From NCBI RefSeq assembly GCF_002115825.1, contig NZ_JFJZ01000007.1, forward strand, positions 1-64,000: a DNA stretch of 64,000 bases, given 5' to 3'. This DNA comes from Thalassospira sp. MCCC 1A01428. Lineage in GTDB: Bacteria; Pseudomonadota; Alphaproteobacteria; Rhodospirillales; Thalassospiraceae. The notes beneath the pieces are model-generated. The model saw only the letters and a program-made list of their open reading frames with translations. It was not told where the DNA came from and made no database searches. Both the position numbers and the translations under genes were made by a program. Of this stretch, positions 44,103-50,734 are shown in pieces (the first letter of the stretch is position 1; each line of letters opens with the position of its first letter).

Positions 44103-45307
44103 AAGGTGTCGCCCTGCTGATTATTGCTGTCGTCGGGATCGGCCAGGCGCTTTTTTTGATATTATTGCTGCTTCAGGAAGGCAAACGTGCCTTTCGGGCC
44201 AATCGCTGGTTGATGTTTTTTACAGCGATCGTTTGTATTATTTTTGTTGATAAGGTTCTCGACGTTTTCTTGTCTCCATTGATACGTTTGTATCTTGCCC
44301 CTTTATTCTCGCCCTTTGTTTTTGCCTCCATTCCGGCAACTTATTTGTATTTTCGCGAAATTTCCGGTCGTCCTGTGCCGCAACCGGCCAGGCATTTCGC
44401 CATTGTTTTGCTTGTCGCCATCTGCACATCCGTCATTGTCTGGGCTATTCATAGCAATACAGATGTAAACCGCCTGTTGTTGACAGATCAGGGGCTTGGT
44501 CTGAACTGGAAGGCCCCTGTCTCGGTAACGGCGTTGATGCTGGCGATGATTGCCGTGTATTGCGGGCAATTTATTGCCTATATGATTGCGATATGGCGAA
44601 CATGTCTGGTCTATCACAGGCAGGTGCAACAGCAGTTTGGTCTTGATGGGGCGGTATTGCGCAACTGGACTATCGAGTTGCTTGTTGAAACAAGTGTTAT
44701 CTTTGCGATTTATACAGCGATTAACCTGTTTGATATCTTTGTATTAAGAAGCGAATGGCTGATTATTCTTGCTCATTGCGGTTTTGTTTTGGTCTTTTTT
44801 CGTATCAGTCACGTCATCGCAACCAACCCTGCGCTTTTTGTCGAGGCAGGTGTGGCTGGCGTTTATGATGTCTTGGACAAAGAGGGGGTGCCGCCTGACG
44901 GTGTACCGGGAAGCAATGCAACATCGCGCAATCTTGTGGATGAAGATGAGGTCAGGCGCATTTGTCGACGGCTAGATAAGATCGTTACACGCGACGAGGT
45001 CATATTTGATCCCTTACTTTCGATGCCCAAGCTGGCCCAAATTGTCGGGGTGACACCTAATCAGCTTTCCTTCGTGCTAAATCGGTATCTTGGGAAAAGC
45101 TTTTTTGATTTTGTTAACTCGGTGCCAATTGATCACGCCTTGCGCTTGCTGGTCGAGGAGCCTGATCGGCAGATCCTTGATATAGCCATCAGCATTGGAT
45201 TTAATTCAAAATCGACGTTCAATCTGGCTTTTAAAAAGATCACGGGGACAACGCCGTCCGCCTATCGGGCCGAGAATATGGCGAAAGACGTTGCACAGAT
45301 CATTTGA
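44090..45307 (+). CDS. AraC-family regulator with N-terminal membrane domain
   Basis: A 405-residue protein. The first 250 residues contain about seven hydrophobic helices (beginning with GVALLIIAVVGIGQALFLILLLL, read in pieces), a receptor-like membrane domain. The last 100 residues are an AraC/XylS DNA-binding domain with MPKLAQIVGVTPNQLSFVLN and LDIAISIGFNSKSTFNLAFKKITGTTPSAYR, the two helix-turn-helix units. Such proteins sense an extracellular or membrane signal and bind DNA from the membrane. Neither ligand nor target is known. It may be coupled to the small upstream frame. Confidence 0.92.
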   Translation: MLELKGVALLIIAVVGIGQALFLILLLLQEGKRAFRANRWLMFFTAIVCIIFVDKVLDVFLSPLIRLYLAPLFSPFVFASIPATYLYFREISGRPVPQPARHFAIVLLVAICTSVIVWAIHSNTDVNRLLLTDQGLGLNWKAPVSVTALMLAMIAVYCGQFIAYMIAIWRTCLVYHRQVQQQFGLDGAVLRNWTIELLVETSVIFAIYTAINLFDIFVLRSEWLIILAHCGFVLVFFRISHVIATNPALFVEAGVAGVYDVLDKEGVPPDGVPGSNATSRNLVDEDEVRRICRRLDKIVTRDEVIFDPLLSMPKLAQIVGVTPNQLSFVLNRYLGKSFFDFVNSVPIDHALRLLVEEPDRQILDIAISIGFNSKSTFNLAFKKITGTTPSAYRAENMAKDVAQII

Positions 45308-45376
45308 CCCGGTGAAAAAGCACAGCAGATTTTGCTTATCTATCCGGCCCCCTGTTAAAGATGGGGTAGGCGTGAT

Positions 45377-45398
45377 GTGCCATGACATGTCATGGCAC
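45377..45398. repeat. perfect 22-bp palindrome between convergent genes
   Basis: GTGCCATGACA is followed immediately by its exact complement TGTCATGGCAC, with no spacer. It lies between the ends of the AraC-type and LysR-type genes. There is no T run, so an intrinsic terminator is not the obvious reading. A protein-binding site or cruciform-type element is possible. Confidence 0.6.
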
Positions 45399-45494
45399 CG
45401 TGAAGTGATTGGTAAGGGCCTGGCGACCCGCTCGTCGATCAGGGATGTATTGATCGGTTTTGAGTGAGGCAGGCTGATATGACTGCAGGATATT

Positions 45495-46418
45495 TTAAGG
45501 GTCTAGCCCTTCCGCCTGATTTTTCTCGGTGAAAACACGGCAAATTATGTGATGGGCACTGTTTGCTGCCGCTAGCTCGGGCAGGTGATTGCTGCGTGCA
45601 AGAATGACAGGCTCAATCGCGGTTTGATCGCTGATTTTTCGGGTAACAACACGATTTCCATCATAGGAAAAATCGCCAGGTGGCAGGGTATAGGCAATGC
45701 CGATTCCTTCGCCGTTGGCCGCAAGGCTGCGCATGACCTCCAGCGAATGTACCCGGTGCGCCACTTTGGGGTTATGGCCGCCCTGGCGAAACAGGTTAAG
45801 CATATGGCGGACAGATAACCCTTCTTCAAACAGAATAAGCTGTTCGGTCGCGAGATCGGCAAAGCTAAGGGTTGGTTGCCGGGCAAGTGCGGCCTCGGCG
45901 GCCATAAAGGCGTGCGGTGAAACCGCTTTCAGTCGTGTTTTGTCGAAATTGGCGTCCAGTCCAAGGTCGTAGGTAATTGCAAGGTCAATCTGGCCTTCGC
46001 GCATGTGGCGCGCCAGATTTTCAAAGTTATAAATGCGCCAGCGAAGAACGACATCTGGCAAGCCCTGGCGGAGGGCCTTTAAAACCGGCGCCAGATAAAG
46101 GGGGGCTAAATCTTCAAAGCAGCCCAGTGTTAGTGTGCCATTCACAATGCGTGATAAGGATGCCGGGTCTTCCAGCCGTTGGGCCTGTATTAAAAGGGCT
46201 TCGGCCTCGGTAATATAGGTGCGGGCAAAGGCGGTTAAGGTAATCGGGCTTCCCTTGCGGCGATTAAACAGCTTTTGGCCCAGCCTTTTTTCCACCACGC
46301 TTAGGGCAACAGACAGGGCCGGTTGCGAAACATGCAGGTTTTGCGCTGCCTGTGCCAGGCTTCCGGCGCGGGCAACGGCCACCACATATTCGATCTGACG
46401 CAAGGTTAAATATAACAT
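45495..46418 (-). CDS. LysR-family transcriptional regulator
   Basis: A 307-residue LysR regulator with the N-terminal helix-turn-helix (LRQIEYVVAVARAGSLAQAAQNLHVSQPALSVALSVVEKRLG, in pieces, residues about 4-45). An effector domain follows from about residue 90. It is divergent from the phytanoyl-CoA-dioxygenase-like gene, the usual arrangement of a LysR protein and its target. A palindrome containing a T-N11-A spacing lies eight bases upstream of its start and may serve autoregulation. The inducer is unknown. Confidence 0.92.
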   Translation of the reverse strand: MLYLTLRQIEYVVAVARAGSLAQAAQNLHVSQPALSVALSVVEKRLGQKLFNRRKGSPITLTAFARTYITEAEALLIQAQRLEDPASLSRIVNGTLTLGCFEDLAPLYLAPVLKALRQGLPDVVLRWRIYNFENLARHMREGQIDLAITYDLGLDANFDKTRLKAVSPHAFMAAEAALARQPTLSFADLATEQLILFEEGLSVRHMLNLFRQGGHNPKVAHRVHSLEVMRSLAANGEGIGIAYTLPPGDFSYDGNRVVTRKISDQTAIEPVILARSNHLPELAAANSAHHIICRVFTEKNQAEGLDP

Positions 46419-46425
46419 CAGACTA

Positions 46426-46441
46426 ATTCTAACTTTAGAAT
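46426..46441. promoter_or_regulatory. probable LysR operator between lysR-type and PhyH-type genes
   Basis: ATTCTAA and TTAGAAT are perfect 7-base arms with a 2-base spacer, and the site contains the T-N11-A spacing typical of LysR boxes. It lies 8 bases from the regulator start and 80 from the divergent dioxygenase-like gene. Confidence 0.65.
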
Positions 46442-46521
46442 GTATTATTGGAAGTTATTTTTGGGGTAGGGCAAATTTCTGGCATTGCAAGTATCCATAT
46501 TGCCAGACAGGAGCTTTTGCC

Positions 46522-47319
46522 ATGGTTCATCCCCTTGTATCCCTAGCCGATATTGAAGCCTGGCAGCGTGACGGTGTTGTTTTGATCCGGGGGCTGTTTG
46601 CCAACCATGTTGATCAGCTGGCCGCAGGCATTGAAACTAACATGAGACAACCTGGTCCCTATGCTGCTGAAAACCTGAAAGCGGGCGAAGGGGGCCGGTT
46701 TTTTGATGATTATTGTAACTGGCAGCGTATTGGCGAATTTGAACAGGTGATCCGCCAGTCGGCACTGGGCGAGGTTGCGGCAGATTTGATGGGGTCGCAA
46801 GCCGTTCAGCTGTTTCACGATCATGTCCTGGTCAAGGAACCGGGCACGTCCAAGCCGACCCCGTGGCATCAGGACAGCCCGTATTATTTTGTCGAGGGGG
46901 AGCAGACGATCAGTTTCTGGTCACCGCTGGACCCGGTGCGCGAGGCATCCTTGCGCTGTGTTGCCGGGTCGCATAAATGGCCGCGCGCCGTGTTGCCAAC
47001 CCGGTGGTTGTCAGAACAAAGTTTTTATCCCAACGAAGATGATTATATGCCGGTGCCCGACCCGGATGCCGAAGGCATGGAAATTCGCGAATGGCATATG
47101 GCACCGGGCGATGCCGTCGCCTTTGATTTTCGTATCTTGCACGGCGCACGCGGCAATTTGACAGGTAACCGCCGCCGGGCCTTTTCTGTACGGCTGGTGG
47201 GCGATGATGCCCGCTATGTTGAACGGCCCGGTCCCACATCCCCGCCCTTTCCCGGCCATGACATGCAAGCCGGGCAAAAATTGCGCGAGGACTGGTTCCC
47301 GGTCATTTTTCAGCGGTGA
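46522..47319 (+). CDS. phytanoyl-CoA dioxygenase (PhyH)-family protein
   Basis: A 265-residue Fe(II)/2-oxoglutarate dioxygenase. The metal-binding His-x-Asp is in PTPWHQDSPYYF, the distal His in RILHGARGN, and the 2-oxoglutarate-binding Arg follows in RRRAFSVRLVGDD. DGVVLIRGLF near the N-terminus is also typical. The family hydroxylates diverse small molecules, from phytanoyl-CoA to ectoine and phosphonates, so no substrate is assigned. AGGAG about eight bases before the ATG fixes the start. It is divergent from the LysR gene, which probably controls it through the palindrome between them. Confidence 0.9.
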   Translation: MVHPLVSLADIEAWQRDGVVLIRGLFANHVDQLAAGIETNMRQPGPYAAENLKAGEGGRFFDDYCNWQRIGEFEQVIRQSALGEVAADLMGSQAVQLFHDHVLVKEPGTSKPTPWHQDSPYYFVEGEQTISFWSPLDPVREASLRCVAGSHKWPRAVLPTRWLSEQSFYPNEDDYMPVPDPDAEGMEIREWHMAPGDAVAFDFRILHGARGNLTGNRRRAFSVRLVGDDARYVERPGPTSPPFPGHDMQAGQKLREDWFPVIFQR

Positions 47320-47365
47320 TGTCCCGCGATATTTGAACGGGCTTTATCGCGGCCTATGGGGTGGT

Positions 47366-48364
47366 TTACCCGCCCGTCATGCTCATATGGCGCGAAACGG
47401 CAGGTTTTGCGCCTTTGCGCTCGATCACGAAATCATGGCCCTTGGGTTTAAGCAGCATGGCGCGGTCCAGGGCATCATCAAGCAATGCCGGGTCGTTTTC
47501 GCGCAGAATTTCGCGAAGGTCGATATGGTCTTCCTGGCCCAGGCACATATAAAGCGTGCCGGTACAGGTGATGCGGACCCGGTTGCAGCCTTCGCAAAAA
47601 TTATGGGTCATGGGCGTGATAAAGCCCAGACGCCCACCGGTTTCGGTAACGGAAACATAGCGCGCCGGGCCGGGTGTGACATGGTTGCTGGGCACCAGTG
47701 TCCAGTCTTTTTCCAGCCGTTCGCGCACTACGGTCAACGGCAAGTAATGGTCGGTCCGGTCGCCATCAATGTCGCCTAGCGGCATGGTTTCGATCAGGCA
47801 AAGATCAAAACCTTCCTGCCCGCACCAGGCCAACATGCGTGAAAATTCGTCTTCATTTTGCCCGCGCAGGGCCACGGCATTGATTTTAATGCCGATGCCG
47901 GCTTCCTTGGCGGCTTGCAGGCCGGTTAATACCTGTTCCAGGCGGCCACGACGGGTGATTTCGGCAAATTTCTGATGGTCCAGCGTATCGAGCGAAATAT
48001 TAAGGCGTTTAACCCCGGCCCGTGCCAGATCATCGGCATAGGTGGCAAGCTGGCTGCCATTGGTGGTCAGGGTTAGTTCATCCAGCGCGCCGGATTTTAA
48101 ATGGCGCGACAAATCGCGGATCAAATCCATGATGCCACGGCGCACCAGCGGTTCGCCGCCGGTCAGGCGCAGTTTGCGCACCCCGCGTGAAATGAAAGCG
48201 GTACAAAGCTGATCAAGTTCCTCAAGGCTCAGAACCTGTGATTTTGGCAAAAACGTCATGTTTTCCGACATGCAATAGGTGCAGCGAAAATCACAGCGGT
48301 CCGTTACGGAAACCCGTAAATACGAGACATGACGGCCATATTTGTCGATCAGCGGTTTGTGCAC
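47366..48364 (-). CDS. moaA: GTP 3',8-cyclase (molybdenum cofactor biosynthesis)
   Basis: A 332-residue radical SAM enzyme that starts molybdenum cofactor synthesis from GTP. The N-terminal [4Fe-4S] motif is [11 protein letters not shown] (Cys24, Cys28, Cys31), followed by [14 protein letters not shown]. The second cluster is in [15 protein letters not shown], and the protein ends in Gly-Gly, the C-terminal pair needed by MoaA. No other mo genes are in the window. It is convergent with the PhyH-type gene. The unrecognised gene to its right lies 120 bases upstream on the same strand. Confidence 0.97.
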   Translation of the reverse strand: MHKPLIDKYGRHVSYLRVSVTDRCDFRCTYCMSENMTFLPKSQVLSLEELDQLCTAFISRGVRKLRLTGGEPLVRRGIMDLIRDLSRHLKSGALDELTLTTNGSQLATYADDLARAGVKRLNISLDTLDHQKFAEITRRGRLEQVLTGLQAAKEAGIGIKINAVALRGQNEDEFSRMLAWCGQEGFDLCLIETMPLGDIDGDRTDHYLPLTVVRERLEKDWTLVPSNHVTPGPARYVSVTETGGRLGFITPMTHNFCEGCNRVRITCTGTLYMCLGQEDHIDLREILRENDPALLDDALDRAMLLKPKGHDFVIERKGAKPAVSRHMSMTGG

Positions 48365-48484
48365 GGTTTCACTGCCTGAGTTTTGGATGTTCTGTTTGTT
48401 CCCGATACCCTACATGACAGATAGTGCATGGATGGGGGGACGGGCAAGGCCCGTCTCCTCACTTTTTGCGGAGCAAGGCTGTTA

Positions 48485-49336
48485 TCAGGCCGGCCCGTCA
48501 TTTTGCCAGGCTGCGGCTTCGCGGTTATGCAGGGCGGCAATGTCGCGATCAAGGTGGGCCATGACGCGGCGTAAAACGGCAACCTTGTCGTGGTCAATCT
48601 CGGCAGCCAGCAAGGCCGAGCGTTCCGGGCTGGACAAAATGGTACGTACATCGCGAAACATTGCGTGGATCAGTTTTATAAAATGATCCTCGGTAAATTC
48701 CCAACTGGACCCATTGCGATGGATATTGTCGTTTACCAGCTGAATGAACCAGTTTTTGCGTTTCTGGTAATCGGCAAAATGCATGGCCATACGCACAAAC
48801 ACCATCGTGATCTGCTTTGACACCAGCGGATTTGCCGAAAGGTGATCCCAGTAATCGGTGGCATCACGCATTTCGTCTTCTTCGTGGGCGTGGGTGTCGA
48901 CAATGGCGCGAATTTCAGAATCGATCTGTTCGATGGTATCAGCCCCGACCATCATGCGAATCACCTGAAAAAACGGATGCAGCATTTCGCGCGACAGCGC
49001 ACCGTGTTCCAGATCACCGGCTTCGCGGCCCTCGAGCAAATGGGCAAAGCGACTGACCAGCAGGCGGCCAAACGGATCATTGCGGATAGACGGGGTGCGC
49101 CGCGCATTTGCGGCTGTAACCTCTGTTTCCAGGGCGTGCCATGCATCGTCAAACAGGTTTGGTTGTGCTTTGAGCGACACCAGCGCCTTGTGGATGTCTT
49201 CCACACTAATTGCATTGCCCTGGCTGCGGGCCTTGTCGGCCAGCCCGGTGGCAAAACGCTCCAGCACGGCCCAGGCGGCGTCATGGTGGCGTTTTTTAAA
49301 GCTGTCCGGGGCCAAAGGCATTTCGCTGATTGTCAT
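48485..49336 (-). CDS. unrecognised 283-residue protein
   Basis: I do not recognise a family. The protein is soluble, charged and almost entirely helical, with no signal peptide, membrane segment or catalytic motif I can identify. Distinct stretches are HEEDEMRDATDYWDHL, ITMVFVRMAMHFADYQKRKNWF and WEFTEDHFIKLIHAMF. The last 40 residues hold DHDKVAVLRRVMAHLDRDIAALHNREAAAW (in pieces), which looks like a coiled helix. The frame is long and its codon use matches the core genome, so the gene is real. It lies on the same strand as moaA, 120 bases upstream, which is weak evidence for a link. Confidence 0.8.
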   Translation of the reverse strand: MTISEMPLAPDSFKKRHHDAAWAVLERFATGLADKARSQGNAISVEDIHKALVSLKAQPNLFDDAWHALETEVTAANARRTPSIRNDPFGRLLVSRFAHLLEGREAGDLEHGALSREMLHPFFQVIRMMVGADTIEQIDSEIRAIVDTHAHEEDEMRDATDYWDHLSANPLVSKQITMVFVRMAMHFADYQKRKNWFIQLVNDNIHRNGSSWEFTEDHFIKLIHAMFRDVRTILSSPERSALLAAEIDHDKVAVLRRVMAHLDRDIAALHNREAAAWQNDGPA

Positions 49337-49451
49337 TTACAAGGTGTCCGCAATTGTTCGGGGTCATGAAAATGCGATGTCGCCGCTAGGGCTTAAGCCG
49401 CACTTTTCGCTATTTTATCACATTTTTTCGAAATGCAGGCGCGGAACTCGC

Positions 49452-49637
49452 CTATTCGTAACCCACGGCAGGTTCGACAATTTCAAGCGCAACGTGCCGG
49501 GTGCGAATAATCTGGCGTCCGGCCTCTTCAAAATTAACGGCAAGCCTGTCGCCATCAACCGCCTGAATGCGGCCAAGGCCCCAATCGGGCTGTGACGGGT
49601 GACGGACAATGGTGCCTGGTGTCAGAAGAAAATCCAT
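49452..49637 (-). CDS. DUF3553 small protein
   Basis: A 61-residue protein that is essentially one DUF3553 domain: LLTPGTIVRHPSQPDWGLG, then VNFEEAGRQIIRTRHVAL. The domain has an SH3-like CarD/TRCF-type look and is found in alphaproteobacteria as a small stand-alone protein or at the end of UvrD-type helicases. Its function is unknown; an interaction with helicase or RNA polymerase is only suggested by fold. The ATG at 49637 is preferred, since the domain starts directly after it. It lies 115 bases from the 283-residue gene on the same strand. Confidence 0.85.
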   Translation of the reverse strand: MDFLLTPGTIVRHPSQPDWGLGRIQAVDGDRLAVNFEEAGRQIIRTRHVALEIVEPAVGYE

Positions 49638-49968
49638 AAAAACTGCGATCCCAACCATTAACGATGTTTATCAGGTGCCGGGTCGGGGCGAATTTTGCAC
49701 CGGCTTGCGAAACCTGCCAACAGGGTGTTCTTTATTAATGTTAAATAAATCTAGCATCGCAAAGCACCGCTGACAAAGGGCGAAAAATATCATTCTGTCG
49801 AATTGCCATACGTGCCGATGCGATTTTGCCCTATCATCTAAATAAGGTTTTAATACCTGTTTTGCACATTAGGGTCCGGATGACGGTCATAACGGGTGTG
49901 ATCCGGTTTTTTTATGTGGGGATGCGGTTTCAGGGGAAGCCGCACCATCAGAATCTGGAGCAAGGTGC
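49638..49968. other. intergenic region between DUF3553 gene and chpT
   Basis: No gene is supported in 331 bases. The region is AT-richer between 49735 and 49870 and must hold the divergent promoters of the DUF3553 gene and chpT. TTAA elements occur (49660s and 49730s), but none with the 7-base spacing of a full CtrA box. Confidence 0.5.
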
Positions 49969-50580
49969 ATGCAACAGGACAGGCAGCTAGAGCTTATCCT
50001 GATAGAACTTATCAGCTCGCGTATTTGTCACGATCTGGTTGGCCCGGTTGGCGCGGTAAACGCCGGGGCCGAACTGATGGAAGAGGCGGGCGGAACAGAC
50101 GACGAAGCCCTGGGCCTGATGCGACGCAGTGGACAGGAGGCCCAGCGCCGCCTGCAACTGTTTCGACTGGCTTATGGCCGGGCAGGCAACAGTGTTGATG
50201 CATCAACAATGCATAAAACAGTGATGCAGGCCTATGACGCGGATGGCAAGGTGACGCTGGACTGGGCGGATCACCGCGATATTGATGCCGTAACGGGCAG
50301 GGTTGTGTTGAACATGATCATGACGGCCCGCGAGGCCCTGCCATTTGGCGGTGATATTTCTGTTCAATGCGACTCCGACAGGAATATTCGCGTTCGCGCA
50401 CAGGGAAAACGCGCAGCGATCAGACCGGAAATTGAAAAGGTGCTGTCAGGCCCGGTAGACCCGCAAGACCTTGATCCAAGGAACATTCAGGGCTTTTTTG
50501 CCCGGAACCTAGCTGAAAGATTAGGGAAGCGTCTGGTGGTAGAGGCAGAAGAAAATTCAGTCACTTTGATCTATGTTTAA
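49969..50580 (+). CDS. chpT: histidine phosphotransferase ChpT
   Basis: A 203-residue dimeric phosphotransferase that relays phosphate from the CckA kinase to CtrA and CpdR in Caulobacter. The phospho-accepting histidine is His21 in SSRICHDLVGPVGAV, which opens a helical hairpin. The rest is a degenerate HATPase-like domain (MIMTAREALPFGGDISVQ) without ATP-binding G boxes, as in ChpT. The ctrA gene lies 8 kb away at the other end of the chemotaxis cluster, which fits the assignment. The start has a GGAG-like purine run at a suitable distance (GGAGCAAGGTGC). Confidence 0.9.
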   Translation: MQQDRQLELILIELISSRICHDLVGPVGAVNAGAELMEEAGGTDDEALGLMRRSGQEAQRRLQLFRLAYGRAGNSVDASTMHKTVMQAYDADGKVTLDWADHRDIDAVTGRVVLNMIMTAREALPFGGDISVQCDSDRNIRVRAQGKRAAIRPEIEKVLSGPVDPQDLDPRNIQGFFARNLAERLGKRLVVEAEENSVTLIYV

Positions 50581-50734
50581 AAAAATTGCCGTGCCAGTAT
50601 AGTAAAACCGTATGCTAGGCTCTACCTACATGGTAGCTCTCGTGTAAGACGAGCAGAATTGAGTGGGCAGATTTGATGCGGTTGACGTCCCGGGTCCGGT
50701 GATGGTCTGATTGCCGGCATTGTGGAGGGGGTAT

